64,000 bases of DNA from Herpetosiphon gulosus (GCF_039545135.1 NZ_BAABRU010000008.1:62001-126000); one strand, 5' to 3'. Numbered from the stretch's first letter, positions 1 through 10,611 are shown. Numbers and translations: made by a program. Notes: generated by a model not told the origin, from the letters alone.

Positions 1-1
1 G

Positions 2-1510
<1,509 letters not shown>

Positions 1511-1520
1511 GATTCAGAAC

Positions 1521-1560
1521 AGCCCTGCTTCCTTAGAATTGGAAGCAGGGCTGAAATTTT
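1521..1560 (+). terminator. guaB terminator
   Basis: Perfect 12-bp stem (1521-1532 with 1541-1552) and an 8-nt loop, followed by a weak T-rich tail. It lies 10 nt after the guaB stop and abuts the convergent DinB-like gene, so it may serve both strands. Confidence 0.8.
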
Positions 1561-2065
1561 AGCCAACTTGAGCGCTATCGTTGCCAACAGCAGCTAAAGT
1601 TTCCTTTAAATGATGGCCTTCGTGCCAGATACAGCCACCAGTTTGGGCAACTGGTGAGGCTGCTTCGCCACCCCAAGGCGCAACCATCGGGGCTGCTAGT
1701 TGCTCAGGAGTGAAGCTTGCCAATGTATCCTTGATTTGCTGGCGCACGCTAGTCCATTGCTCAAGAGCTTGTTCATAGCTAAGATTGTTGCGTTCTGAGA
1801 CAGTGCGACCATTGAAAGCATTAAGCGCCGCTTCGGCTTCCAAATCGGGCATTTCGGTTAGGTAGCCTTGGCCTGCTTGATGCGCCTGTAAGCCCTTCAA
1901 AAACTCTTCTTCCCAAATCGTAATATGGCAAATAATGTTGGTGACCGTCCAAGGGCCATCAGCATAAACCAAGGCATTGGGGTCGAGTGCTCCAAATTTG
2001 GCTTGGTTGGCAGCCCGATCAGCATCCAAAGCGGCGATCATTTCGGCAACAGTAGCGTTTTGCAT
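1559..2065 (-). CDS. DinB-like four-helix protein
   Basis: A 168-residue protein of the DinB/YfiT metal-binding four-helix bundle superfamily. Members include thiol-dependent S-transferases and many proteins of unknown role. Histidines in the expected places are seen in CHITIWEEEF (about residue 46) and IWHEGHHLKE (about residue 148), which would form the metal site. The substrate cannot be inferred. An upstream in-frame GTG adds three residues but sits almost on the Shine-Dalgarno AGGAGT, so the ATG at 2065 is preferred. It converges with guaB. Confidence 0.8.
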   Translation of the reverse strand: MQNATVAEMIAALDADRAANQAKFGALDPNALVYADGPWTVTNIICHITIWEEEFLKGLQAHQAGQGYLTEMPDLEAEAALNAFNGRTVSERNNLSYEQALEQWTSVRQQIKDTLASFTPEQLAAPMVAPWGGEAASPVAQTGGCIWHEGHHLKETLAAVGNDSAQVG

Positions 2066-2144
2066 CTGATACACACTCCTATAACAGAACGTATGTACGA
2101 TTATACCTAACTAGCAGCTCGATCAACTCAGTCTAAAGGTTGAG

Positions 2145-2930
2145 TTATTTGCCTTGCCATTTCGCAGCCCGTTTTTCTAAAAAGGCACTCGTGCCTTCCT
2201 TGACATCTTCGGTAACGCAAAGTTGGCCAAAGAGGCCATTTTCGTAAGCGATAGCATCACGCAAGCTCATTTCAGCGCCCCGATTGATTAAGCGTTTGGC
2301 AAGCGCAGTTGCTAATGGCGCGTTTTTGGCAACTTTGGTGGCCAGTTTATGGGCCTCATCAAGTAATTCGCTAGCAGGCACGATTTTTTCAATTAAGCCC
2401 AGCCGCTGAGCTTCGCTGGCAGGAATTCGCTCGCCAGTAAGGACTAAATATTTTGCCACGCCAGTGCCAGCCAAACGTTGGACGCGCAAGGCTCCACCCC
2501 AACCAGGCACAAGTCCTAAACCAACTTCAGGCAAGCCAACCTGCGCTTGCTCGCTAGCGATGCGGATATCGCAACCCAAGGCTAGCTCGAAGCCACCACC
2601 AAGCGCAAAACCGTTGATTGCTGCGATGGTGACTTGTGGCAATTCGCCCAGTTTCCAGAGCACATCGTGCAAGGCCTCTGACATTTGGCTGCCTTGCAGC
2701 GAGCTTTCGATGCTGTTGACCTCGCTAATATCTGCGCCAGCAACAAAGGCTTTTTCGCCAGCCCCAGTGATGATCAAAGCTCGCACTTGGGTATTGTGGG
2801 CTAATTGCTCGACGGCTTGGCCCAATTCACGAATGGTTGCACTGTTCAAGGCATTCAAGGCCTTAGGCCGATTAACCGTAATAACCGCGATTTGCTCGTT
2901 AATTTCAAACACAATATGTTCAAATGACAT
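2145..2930 (-). CDS. Enoyl-CoA hydratase/isomerase family protein
   Basis: A crotonase-fold enzyme of 261 residues, the usual length, expected to hydrate 2-enoyl-CoA to 3-hydroxyacyl-CoA. The CoA-binding and oxyanion-hole regions are visible as AGADIS (about residue 65) and FALGGGFELALGCD (about residue 105). The glutamate of LPEVGLGLVPGWGG near residue 133 is in a catalytic position. The reading frame is open further upstream, but that extension translates the ATGAAGG-type intergenic repeat. The ATG at 2930 has a good AGGGGG ribosome site. It lies downstream of the 3-hydroxyacyl-CoA dehydrogenase on the same strand, and the two catalyse consecutive steps of beta-oxidation or butyryl-CoA metabolism. 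Confidence 0.92.
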   Translation of the reverse strand: MSFEHIVFEINEQIAVITVNRPKALNALNSATIRELGQAVEQLAHNTQVRALIITGAGEKAFVAGADISEVNSIESSLQGSQMSEALHDVLWKLGELPQVTIAAINGFALGGGFELALGCDIRIASEQAQVGLPEVGLGLVPGWGGALRVQRLAGTGVAKYLVLTGERIPASEAQRLGLIEKIVPASELLDEAHKLATKVAKNAPLATALAKRLINRGAEMSLRDAIAYENGLFGQLCVTEDVKEGTSAFLEKRAAKWQGK

Positions 2931-2940
2931 AGAACCCCCT

Positions 2941-3103
2941 ATGTAAAGGATGAAGGATGAAGGATGAGGGATGAAGGATGAAATTTGGATCAATCATTGA
3001 GCGAATATTCTCTATTTCGCAGCATTGAGCATAAAGGATGAATTATATGTGATGAAGCTCTGAATCATATATTTCATCCCTCATCCTTGTATATAATTCA
3101 TCC
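2941..3103. repeat. ATGAAGG-type tandem repeat tract
   Basis: The gap between the two acyl-CoA genes holds degenerate tandem copies of a 7-nt unit (AGGATGA / ATGAAGG) at 2945-2985 and again, in both orientations, at about 3035-3103. The same unit recurs at 4026-4056, 17033-17073, 31998-32037, 43239-43260 and elsewhere, always between genes. No gene is seen. Confidence 0.85.
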
Positions 3104-3952
3104 TTAGTAAGAATAAAAGCCTTGGCCCGATTTGCGCCCGAAGTGGCCGGCGAGCACCATGCGGCGCAGTAATGGTGGCGGGGCAAAGCGTGGCTCACGG
3201 AATTCATCAAACATAATATTGGCGATCGAGTAGACCGTATCAATCCCCACAAAATCGAGTAGGGTTAATGGCCCCATCGGATGCCCACAGCCAAGCTTCA
3301 TGCCTTCGTCGATGTCTTCACGGGTAGCAACGCCGCTTTCAAGCAAACGCACTGCATCCAACAAAAACGGCACAAGTAGGCGATTGACAATAAATCCAGT
3401 GGTATCGCTGGTGTTAATGGGGGTTTTGCCCAAAGCCCGGGTAAATTCGTGCAAGCTGGCAATCGTTTCATCGGAGGTTGTCAGAGCACGAACAATTTCA
3501 ACCAATTTCATGACCGGAACCGGATTGAAGAAGTGCAATCCCGCAAAACGGTCGGGGCGTTTGGTCACTGCGGCCATTTCCATAATCGTTAGCGATGAGG
3601 TGTTGGAAACAAAAATCGTGCTGGGGGGACACAATTCATCGAGCGCAGTAAAAACTTCGCGTTTGGCTGGCAATTGCTCAACAATCGCCTCAATAATCAA
3701 ATCGCAATCTGCCAAATCCTCGAAGCTGGTAGTGCCATACAAGCGGGCCAAGCTTGCATCACGGTCGGCGGCACTTAGTTTGCCTTTGCTAACATCCTTT
3801 TCCAAAATGGCGTTGATGCGATCCAAGCCTTTATCTAATACAGCTTGATTAACTTCTCGCACAACCGTCATGAAACCTGCTTGGGCCGCAACTTGGGCAA
3901 TGCCCGCGCCCATCAAGCCACAGCCAAGTACCCCGACTTTCGTGATCGCCAT
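3104..3952 (-). CDS. hbd: 3-hydroxyacyl-CoA (3-hydroxybutyryl-CoA) dehydrogenase
   Basis: NAD(P)-dependent oxidation of 3-hydroxyacyl-CoA to 3-ketoacyl-CoA. The 282-residue length is that of the short single-function family. An N-terminal Rossmann motif GCGLMGAGIAQ (residues 10-20) binds the nucleotide. The catalytic histidine lies in LHFFNPVPVMKLVE near residue 139, and NRLLVPFLLDA begins the C-terminal dimer domain. The start has an AAGGAG site 9 nt upstream. With the downstream enoyl-CoA hydratase it forms a two-step beta-oxidation or butyrate module. The substrate chain length is not determined by the sequence. Confidence 0.94.
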   Translation of the reverse strand: MAITKVGVLGCGLMGAGIAQVAAQAGFMTVVREVNQAVLDKGLDRINAILEKDVSKGKLSAADRDASLARLYGTTSFEDLADCDLIIEAIVEQLPAKREVFTALDELCPPSTIFVSNTSSLTIMEMAAVTKRPDRFAGLHFFNPVPVMKLVEIVRALTTSDETIASLHEFTRALGKTPINTSDTTGFIVNRLLVPFLLDAVRLLESGVATREDIDEGMKLGCGHPMGPLTLLDFVGIDTVYSIANIMFDEFREPRFAPPPLLRRMVLAGHFGRKSGQGFYSY

Positions 3953-4020
3953 CGATCATCTCCTTGTGCTACAACAAGCAATTTATGCTCGCTATTATAG
4001 CCGACTTAGAATGCAGTGCG

Positions 4021-4090
4021 TTAGGAAAAGGATGAAGGATGAGGGATGAAGGATGAAAAGGGCAAAAGGTAAAAGGCAAAAGTAGGGATC
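4021..4090. repeat. ATGAAGG-type repeat tract
   Basis: Short tandem ATGAAGG/ATGAGGG units at 4026-4056, followed by an AAAAGGCAAAAG-like run. It sits between the dehydrogenase promoter region and the sigma-partner gene. No gene is seen. Confidence 0.7.
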
Positions 4091-4133
4091 AGCGTCGGCT
4101 TTGACAACTGACCCCTATTAACTGGCCGCTTAT

Positions 4134-5420
4134 TTAATGTTGGCTAATTGGGTTTGGCTGACCCTTGGTATCTTCGGGTTCTTTGGTTGGCGATGGTGCT
4201 GGTGGCTCCTTCGTTGGTGCCGGAGTTGGCGGTGGCTGGGTTGGGGGCACGTCGGTTGGCTTGACATCCCCTGGATCTTTGGTTGGTACAGGTGCGGTTG
4301 GTTCGCGCACGACAGTTGGGGTGGCGGTTGGTAGCCCAATAACAGGGATTTCGGTTGGTGCTGGCACATCGGTTGGCTGCATGGTCGGTGCTGGCACATC
4401 AGTTGGTGCTGATGTGGGCATCGGCGGCACATCGGTCGGCACATCAGTTGGTACTGACGTGGCTGTTGCAGTTGGTTTGATCACCGATGGAGGAACCCTA
4501 GTCGGTTTAGCAGTTGGCCATGGCGTGCTGGTTGAAGTTGGTAATACCACCTCGGTTGGTTCCTGGGTAGGAGTATGCGGCTTGGGTGGTATTTTGGGGT
4601 TGGTAACGTGTGGCACATCGGTTGTATTAGGAGCCAAAGCTGGCTGATAGACTGCGGTTGGTCCAAGTGTAGCTTTAGCTTGGGCGGTTGGGCTAACGGT
4701 TGTATTTGCTACATCAACTCGCTGGCGGCTTTGATCAAGCGTCTCGATCAGATCATTGTGTTTAATATCGTCGGTGGCATTTACCACCGGAATAATTGCA
4801 ATTGTGGTTTGTAATTGCTGATTGACTTGGCTCAATTTGCTGCGCCGTGGGTCATTGGTATCGGTTGGCGCAAGTGCTAGCTCAATTGACTGAGTTTCGT
4901 TGACCACTTCATCGAGCAATTCATCTGGTACTGGTTTATTCAAGGCCACCAAACTGGCAATCTCACGCTGGCGCTCGTTGACCAGATCGATCCGAGCAGT
5001 TAATTGCTCAGTGCTCGGCGTAAACACTAGGCTAATCGATTCGCTCCAACGTTTGATGCCATACAAACTATCACCTGGCAAGGCACTCGCCGAAGCTGAT
5101 AAGACCATATTTCCACTCAAACAAACCAGGAATAAGATTGTCGCGGTAGCCCAACCCCAGCGTTGGGTTAATAAGCGCCGCCGTGGTTTAGGCTTTGAGG
5201 TGGCTTGGGTGCGATAGTGTTGAGCTAAACGCATAAAATCAGCTTGAGCGTGGCTTGCTCGCACTGGCATAGTTGGTGGATTGACCCGTTGTAATTGAAT
5301 TAATGGATTAATTAATTGCTGGATAGCCTCGGCATGGTGCGGATACTGCTGGCAGAGTGTTTCGAGGCTGGCCCCGTTTTGCCATGCATCAATAATCATA
5401 TGGCTCAAATTATCGTTCAT
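4134..5420 (-). CDS. DUF5667-type membrane protein, probable ECF sigma partner
   Basis: A 428-residue protein. The cytoplasmic N-terminus of about 95 residues is followed by one membrane segment (WGWATATILFLVCLSGNMVL) and a short conserved region with ALPGDSLYGIKRWSE, typical of DUF5667 proteins. A helical stretch follows, then a C-terminal 170 residues of low-complexity PTDVPAPT-like repeats that probably span the wall. The start ATG overlaps the sigma stop by one base (TAATG), so translation is likely coupled. By position it is a candidate regulator of the sigma factor (anti-sigma-like); that role is inferred, not shown by a known anti-sigma domain. The repeat tail also gives long open frames on the opposite strand, which are not genes. 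Confidence 0.8.
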   Translation of the reverse strand: MNDNLSHMIIDAWQNGASLETLCQQYPHHAEAIQQLINPLIQLQRVNPPTMPVRASHAQADFMRLAQHYRTQATSKPKPRRRLLTQRWGWATATILFLVCLSGNMVLSASASALPGDSLYGIKRWSESISLVFTPSTEQLTARIDLVNERQREIASLVALNKPVPDELLDEVVNETQSIELALAPTDTNDPRRSKLSQVNQQLQTTIAIIPVVNATDDIKHNDLIETLDQSRQRVDVANTTVSPTAQAKATLGPTAVYQPALAPNTTDVPHVTNPKIPPKPHTPTQEPTEVVLPTSTSTPWPTAKPTRVPPSVIKPTATATSVPTDVPTDVPPMPTSAPTDVPAPTMQPTDVPAPTEIPVIGLPTATPTVVREPTAPVPTKDPGDVKPTDVPPTQPPPTPAPTKEPPAPSPTKEPEDTKGQPNPISQH

Positions 5421-5968
5421 TAGTCCCCCACTGGTCGAAGTAATCGACCCAGCGCGTTAAGTGCCCGATGCTGTAATGCTTTGATAGCACCTTCGCTACG
5501 ACCAGTGATTTGCGCAACATCACGTATACTCCGATCTTGCAGAAATCGCAGTATGATCACTTCAGCTTGCTCATCGGTGAGTTGCTGCAATGCCGCATAG
5601 AGTTCAGCATGATCCAACGATTCTAACGATTGTTGATCTGGCCCGTCGGCAGGATCAACTACACTTTCCACAAGGGTTTCTTGTTTGCGCCGCCCTTGAC
5701 GACGTAAATGATCAACCACCCGATCATGGGCAATCCGATACAGCCATGAGGCAATGCTCCACCCTTGATAATTGAATGAAGCCAAGCCTTCGAGCATTTT
5801 TATAAACACATCGGCGCGAATATCTTCGGCTGTCTCGCGGTCGCCGATGCGATAGTAAATATAACGAAACAACGCGGGCGAATATGATTCATAAAGAAAT
5901 TGCAGCACTGCATGATCATAGGCTTTGGCGCGTTCGATAATTTCTTGATCGCTGAGAGACTCGAACAA
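5420..5968 (-). CDS. ECF-type RNA polymerase sigma factor
   Basis: An alternative sigma-70 family factor of 182 residues with only regions 2 and 4. Region 2 (about residues 25-90) includes RYIYYRIGDRETAEDIRADVF and SWLYRIAHDRVVDHLRR. Region 4 (about 125-175) includes LTDEQAEVIILRFLQDRSI and the helix-turn-helix DVAQITGRSEGAIKALQHRA. The start is a TTG, with AGGGGA upstream and no nearby ATG. It is translationally coupled to the downstream membrane protein, the usual arrangement for a sigma factor and its regulator. The target promoters are unknown. Confidence 0.93.
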   Translation of the reverse strand: MFESLSDQEIIERAKAYDHAVLQFLYESYSPALFRYIYYRIGDRETAEDIRADVFIKMLEGLASFNYQGWSIASWLYRIAHDRVVDHLRRQGRRKQETLVESVVDPADGPDQQSLESLDHAELYAALQQLTDEQAEVIILRFLQDRSIRDVAQITGRSEGAIKALQHRALNALGRLLRPVGD

Positions 5969-6157
5969 AACGAGCGTCCCCTTTCAATGTATACCGTCTG
6001 AAGGGTCAATTTGTTACGGTTGAATTGGCACCGTTTTTGACCATTCATCCCCATGGTACAATAGCTTGCGTCTCAGCGTGGAGTCACCCCTTGTCGATGG
6101 TGCTTGCTCCTGCTAATGTGCTGCTCTGTCATTCATGTAGATCACAAAGGAGTGTTC

Positions 6158-7243
6158 ATGGCATCGTCAGTGGCCCTGCCAACGTTTCAATCAACCGCCC
6201 GATTATACCGTTGGTTGATTCAACCTGGTGCTGAGGTAGCAGCAGGCCAGATTGTAGCGTTGGTTGTTGATGCACACGCTGAATGGGCGCTTCCAGCACA
6301 GCAAACTGGAACGGTTGCGGCATTATTAGTTAATGAGGGAGCCACCCTCGATGCGACTACTCCATTATTACAATTTGTTGAAACGGTGTCAAAACGTCAA
6401 CTTACTGTCACCCCACTTGCTCGTTGCATCGCCAAGCGCCATCAACTCGATTTAAACACCATTAGCGGCACACTCGCCGATGGGCGGGTTGGTAAACGCG
6501 ATATTCTAGCCCATTTGCCTGATGCTTCTCCAACCACAGCTGAGCCGACCGAGCAACTCGCCGCGCCTGCCGATGGGTTTTGCGTTGCTGAACAGATGGG
6601 CAATGCCTTTGCGCAATCTGAGCAAGTAATTGTGGTTGCTGCTCCTAAAAGCCCGCCAACCAGCCAAGCAACGCCGCAAGCAAGCATGCTTCAGCCGTGG
6701 ACTGAAGCCCAACTCCAACAAATTCAGCTCCGTCAACTTGCCGCTGCCAGCATTCCCCAAGCCTATTGCTCGCACGCCATTAGCTTGGATCGATTTGATC
6801 CAACTGAATTAACTGCGCATTTACTGCTAGCAACAATTCAGGTCTTGCAACGCCATCCGTTATTACGCAGCGTTTGGGTCGATGGCGATCGCTTGGAACG
6901 TGCTAGTTTACATATGCATGTTGAACATCCTTTGGGTAGCTGTAGCATTCCATTTGCCGCCGATTTGAATTTGCGTGGCTTACAACGGGCATTAACTAGC
7001 GCGACCAATGAGCAAACTGGGGTGTTTAGCTTCATCCTGAGTGCGGTGAATCTGTGGAGTGCTGCGCCGATCAACTATGGTCAATCGGCGACCTTGCATA
7101 TTGGGGCCACGCGCAAAGTTTTAGTTGGCGAGGCATTGCAAATTAGCCACCAAGCAATCGCTACTCTCAGTTATGATAGCCGTTTGATCAGCGATGCTGC
7201 TGCCGAAGCATTTTTAGCTGATCTCGCCAAAGCCCTGGCTTAA
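6158..7243 (+). CDS. 2-oxoacid dehydrogenase E2-like protein, catalytically degenerate
   Basis: A 361-residue protein with the domain order of an E2 acyltransferase: an N-terminal biotinyl/lipoyl-like domain (residues 5-75), an E3-binding-like segment (about 90-125, PLARCIAKRHQLDLNTISG) and a reduced C-terminal acyltransferase fold (about 180-360). Key residues are lost. The lipoyl lysine of the usual TDKA turn is replaced (VVDAHAEWALPA, histidine at that place), and the C-terminal HxxxDG motif reads DSRLISDA. It is therefore unlikely to be lipoylated or to transfer acyl groups in the normal way. No E1, E3 or true E2 gene is adjacent. The start at 6158 has an AAAGGAG site; a longer frame upstream lacks one. 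A structural or regulatory role is possible. Confidence 0.8.
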   Translation: MASSVALPTFQSTARLYRWLIQPGAEVAAGQIVALVVDAHAEWALPAQQTGTVAALLVNEGATLDATTPLLQFVETVSKRQLTVTPLARCIAKRHQLDLNTISGTLADGRVGKRDILAHLPDASPTTAEPTEQLAAPADGFCVAEQMGNAFAQSEQVIVVAAPKSPPTSQATPQASMLQPWTEAQLQQIQLRQLAAASIPQAYCSHAISLDRFDPTELTAHLLLATIQVLQRHPLLRSVWVDGDRLERASLHMHVEHPLGSCSIPFAADLNLRGLQRALTSATNEQTGVFSFILSAVNLWSAAPINYGQSATLHIGATRKVLVGEALQISHQAIATLSYDSRLISDAAAEAFLADLAKALA

Positions 7244-8955
7244 TTTAACGATTGTACAGCAATTGCATCGGCCCATGTTAACGTGCCAGGCATTGCGCTA
7301 AGCCCAATTCGGCCAATTTGGCCTGGCTCAAACCAGAAATCGCCCAAACTGAGCCAACTACCAGCATGGTTGGCTTGCTCGATCACAATTTCGCTCATCC
7401 CATCGCTATGGGCAATGCGATAATGGGCTGTGCCAGCCTTGGTTGCAACGTTGGGAATAAAGACCAATACGCGATAACGACCCGCTTGGGCGATCCATGG
7501 CCGCCAGAGGGTTTGACCACCAGTGCTTGTCCAATGTGAGCCATTGAAATTGCCCACAGAATCCGCTTGCCAGCCGCTGCCATAGCGCGTGGTCGTGGCT
7601 GGGTCGCTATCATCGGCCAAACTGCTCATGGCTGGTTGATTGCAACTATCCACCTGATCGAGCCATAACCAACGGCTGCTGGCTCCGGCTGGATGCGCAG
7701 CCCATGGATCGGGCAAGGTGCTACACCAACCAGCGGGGTCAACATCGCGCCCTAAGCGCTGAATGCTCAAATGGAGATGATCATTAACGCTACAACCAGT
7801 TTGCCCAATCAGCCCCAGTAATTCCGATTGAGCTACCTGCTGGCCTGCTTGGACATCAATCCGCCCCAAATGCCAATATGCGCTGCGATAGCCATTGAGA
7901 TGCTGAACCACCACCACGCCTGCTGGTGTCGCACAGCCGCTATCAATCCAGCCCGCAAATAGCACCGTGCCCGCTGCCACCGCCAAAATCGGGCTATCAG
8001 TAGGTAGATCATAATCCCAGCCATTATGCCCATCATAGCCCAATTCAAAACTTAGACCATTACCTAGCATCGTGCCATCGGCATTAATTAAAGGATACTG
8101 ATGGTCGAATTGGGCAATTGGATGGTTGGCAGCACTAAACGGCGTGAGCATAAATGGCTGATCGATTACTGAATTGTAGATTGGCTGGCGCGGATCGCCC
8201 ATAATCGGCGTTACCTGCGCGACCCATGACTGTTTGCCAGAACCCAACAAATGCTCAAGCTCAGTTTGGTTATGGGTTTGAGCCAAAACCCGCAACAAAC
8301 TTGCATTCGCGAGATCTAAAGGTTGCTTGGTTGACCACCAGCCGCCATGCTGAAGTTGAAATGTGTTGGTAATTGGCTGGCTTAAACCTTCGCGTAGTTT
8401 GAGCGTTGCCCAGAGCACTTGTTGGGGAAAGCCTGCTTCGGGGCCACCAAAGGCATGCTCAAACCCTGTTGAATCAGCTAAATCGTGATTAATTGCTAAT
8501 AAACCGACTAACACCAGTGGATTAATATTCCAGCGCAAGGCTTGGCCTGTGATGATATTGGCAGCATCTTGTTGGATGCCATTGCCCACAGCAAAGGTTT
8601 GCTTAGCCAAGGTGGGCCAGTATTTAGCCAGTAACCTAGCAATAGTTTGGGCATCGCCATAGCGAGCATCTTGCAAGCGCACCGGATCGATCAACAAGGG
8701 CAATTGGCGTTGTTCGGTTGCGCTGCCAATGCCTGCGCCTTCGGGTATTGCTGTTGCACTTGGTATTTCAATTGCTGGTTTAGGATTTATTTGGTTAGTT
8801 GGTTGTGGATCAAACACGCTTGGCAAGAGCAATGGTATTGGCAAAAGCAGACATAAATCAAGCACCAGCAGCAATAACAATGGCTTGGGTAAGCCACGAT
8901 CAAAACGCCAAGCACGCTGCAATGTTCGATTGGGGCTGAGTGAATGACGGGCCAT
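7240..8955 (-). CDS. M23-family peptidase with golvesin-like C-terminal domain
   Basis: A 571-residue exported protein. Residues 20-50 hold a hydrophobic Leu/Pro-rich anchor (PKPLLLLLVLDLCLLLP). The middle (about 310-420) is a LytM/M23 domain with zinc ligands in HNGWDYD and HLHLSIQ, the fold of lysostaphin-type peptidoglycan endopeptidases. The preceding 150 residues resemble a helical lytic-transglycosylase-like region, but this is uncertain. The C-terminal 130 residues (GSGWQADSVGNFNGSHW, YRVLVFIP) look like a golvesin/Xly CBD-like beta-sandwich. It probably remodels or cleaves peptidoglycan outside the membrane. It converges on the E2-like gene, overlapping its stop by 4 nt. Confidence 0.85.
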   Translation of the reverse strand: MARHSLSPNRTLQRAWRFDRGLPKPLLLLLVLDLCLLLPIPLLLPSVFDPQPTNQINPKPAIEIPSATAIPEGAGIGSATEQRQLPLLIDPVRLQDARYGDAQTIARLLAKYWPTLAKQTFAVGNGIQQDAANIITGQALRWNINPLVLVGLLAINHDLADSTGFEHAFGGPEAGFPQQVLWATLKLREGLSQPITNTFQLQHGGWWSTKQPLDLANASLLRVLAQTHNQTELEHLLGSGKQSWVAQVTPIMGDPRQPIYNSVIDQPFMLTPFSAANHPIAQFDHQYPLINADGTMLGNGLSFELGYDGHNGWDYDLPTDSPILAVAAGTVLFAGWIDSGCATPAGVVVVQHLNGYRSAYWHLGRIDVQAGQQVAQSELLGLIGQTGCSVNDHLHLSIQRLGRDVDPAGWCSTLPDPWAAHPAGASSRWLWLDQVDSCNQPAMSSLADDSDPATTTRYGSGWQADSVGNFNGSHWTSTGGQTLWRPWIAQAGRYRVLVFIPNVATKAGTAHYRIAHSDGMSEIVIEQANHAGSWLSLGDFWFEPGQIGRIGLSAMPGTLTWADAIAVQSLN

Positions 8956-9345
8956 AGACCAAACTCCTGCATACGAAAACTGTTGTTAGCCTAGCCTGCC
9001 ACTACTCAAAATGCTACCCAGCGAGATTACCAACTGATGTCAGGAATAAGAACATAGAGCAAAGAACATAGAACAGAAGGATGCGGGATCAGGGGGCAGG
9101 GGCTAGATATCAGGATGTTAACCTAGCGGCGCAGAGAATGAAATGTTCATCTACGCCCCTGTGTTAATCTTATTTGATGATTAGCAAACTTCGACTCTTC
9201 GTGGTTTCAGGGTGTATAGATTAACCAGGAGTGGGGTCGTTACACCTCGCGCCGTGATTGCAACTTGGTAGCTTCCCGCAATACTATTGGCCTGAAGCTG
9301 CGACACGTTGTATTCCATTAGATGAAGCCGAGATCATGCCGAACT
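8956..9345. repeat. Repeat-rich intergenic region
   Basis: No gene is seen. The stretch contains an AACATAGAGCAAAGAACATAG run (9049-9071), a GATCAGGGGGCAGGGGCTAG run, a diverged CGGCGCAGAG...CTGTGTTAA inverted pair (about 9125-9167) and a CTTCGTGGTTTC copy near 9197. These are the dispersed families found in most other gaps. It marks the left edge of the GC-rich island. Confidence 0.6.
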
Positions 9346-10611
9346 CTATGACTGCCCCAACATCACATGATTGATCAGCGCGACCGCCGATCCCACACCA
9401 TGCTCGGCACGCAGCTGCTGTCCAAGAGCGGCGGCCCGACACCCTATGTCGGCATCAGTCACGGCGGCGCTGATCGCGGCGGTCAGTCCAGCGACGCTCA
9501 GCCGCTTGCGCGGGATCGGCTGTGGCCCAACGCCTAAATCCGCGACGCGTTTGCCCCAGAACAACTGATCGCCCATAAACGGCACAATGATCGAGGGCAC
9601 GCCGGCCCGCAACCCGGCGGCGGTGGTGCCGGCCCCGCCGTGGTGGACGACCGCCGCCATTCGCGGAAACAGCCAGCTGTGTGGGATAGACCCAATCATA
9701 TGCACGTTGGCTGGCAAATCAGCCACGCTCAGGCCGCCCCAGCCAGCGGCCAGCACGCCGCGCTGGGCGGATCGCTCTAAGGCCTCTAGGGCGATCCGCC
9801 CAGCTTCCTGCGGATCGCGGCTGCCCATGCTGCCGAAACCGATGTAAACCGGCGCTGGTCCGGTGGCCAAGAAGGCGGCAAGGTCGGCTGGCGGCGACCA
9901 GCCGGCCGATTCATCGAGAAACCAGTAACCGGTCAGATGATGCCTGGTAGGCCAGTCAGCCGGGCGCGGTAGGACATGGGCGCTGTATCCGTACAGCACT
10001 GGCATCTGGCTCCGTGCCAGCGTGCGGAACGGCCCCCAGAACGGCGCTTTTGGGAGGCCCAGCGCTTGCCGGGTAGCCTCATCGGAGGCCTTGAGGCTGT
10101 GCCAAAACAGCTGGCGGGTGGCATGGAACGAGAATCGGTTGAGCGCCCGACCGAAGGGCAGGTTGGGTACCAGTGGGCTGGGAAAAGCGTGGGTCGGCGT
10201 GAATGGAAAGACGTGGCTTTCGATCAGCGGAATCTTGAGCGCGGCGGCGATCGAATGGACACCGCCGAACACCGACATTCCAGCCACGATCAAGTCACTT
10301 CCTTCCAAGAGCGGCGGCAGGATGCGAGCGCTTTCGGTGGCACGCTTGCGCATCTCGGCACGCATGCGCATGAGGATGGTCAGGAAGTTGCCGTTTTCGG
10401 TGACTGCACGCCACTCGGGGCTTTGCAGAAGCTCCTCGATGTCTGGTCCAGTGGAGTGAAACTCCAGGCCTGCATCGTGGGCCAGCCCGGCGAAATTGAC
10501 TGACCCCAGTAGGCGCACGTGATAACCGGCATTCTTTAGGCCTGCGCCGAGAGCGACATAGGGCTGCACGTCGCCGCGCGATCCGGATGTGACGATTGAA
10601 ATGATCGGCAT
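9346..10611 (-). CDS. UGT/sterol-glucosyltransferase-like glycosyltransferase
   Basis: A 421-residue GT-B glycosyltransferase of family 1, most like the sterol/macrolide glucosyltransferase branch. The N-terminal TSGSRGDVQPYVALGAGL (residues 7-24) is the acceptor-side signature. The C-terminal HHGGAGTTAAGLRAGVP with PFMGDQLFWGKRV is the nucleotide-sugar binding signature. It likely transfers a hexose to a lipid or a small hydrophobic acceptor. The frame continues 22 codons upstream, but ATG 10611 has a GGAG site and begins right before the conserved strand MPIISIVTSG. The gene and its TetR neighbour are visibly GC-richer, with CTG/GCC-rich codons unlike the surrounding genes. This suggests horizontal acquisition. 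Confidence 0.9.
   Translation of the reverse strand: MPIISIVTSGSRGDVQPYVALGAGLKNAGYHVRLLGSVNFAGLAHDAGLEFHSTGPDIEELLQSPEWRAVTENGNFLTILMRMRAEMRKRATESARILPPLLEGSDLIVAGMSVFGGVHSIAAALKIPLIESHVFPFTPTHAFPSPLVPNLPFGRALNRFSFHATRQLFWHSLKASDEATRQALGLPKAPFWGPFRTLARSQMPVLYGYSAHVLPRPADWPTRHHLTGYWFLDESAGWSPPADLAAFLATGPAPVYIGFGSMGSRDPQEAGRIALEALERSAQRGVLAAGWGGLSVADLPANVHMIGSIPHSWLFPRMAAVVHHGGAGTTAAGLRAGVPSIIVPFMGDQLFWGKRVADLGVGPQPIPRKRLSVAGLTAAISAAVTDADIGCRAAALGQQLRAEHGVGSAVALINHVMLGQS

Noticed and set aside
2928-2993. N-terminal extension of the enoyl-CoA hydratase
   Set aside because: The extra 21 residues are the translation of the ATGAAGG repeat tract; the internal ATG has a strong ribosome site.
4165-4647. 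Long plus-strand open frame opposite the PT-rich membrane protein
   Set aside because: It is the antisense shadow of a repetitive Pro/Thr-coding region; the minus-strand gene has a membrane segment, conserved domain and coupling to the sigma gene.
9976-10503. Plus-strand open frames opposite the glycosyltransferase
   Set aside because: High GC makes stop codons rare on both strands. The minus-strand frame carries clear GT-B signatures; these do not resemble any protein.
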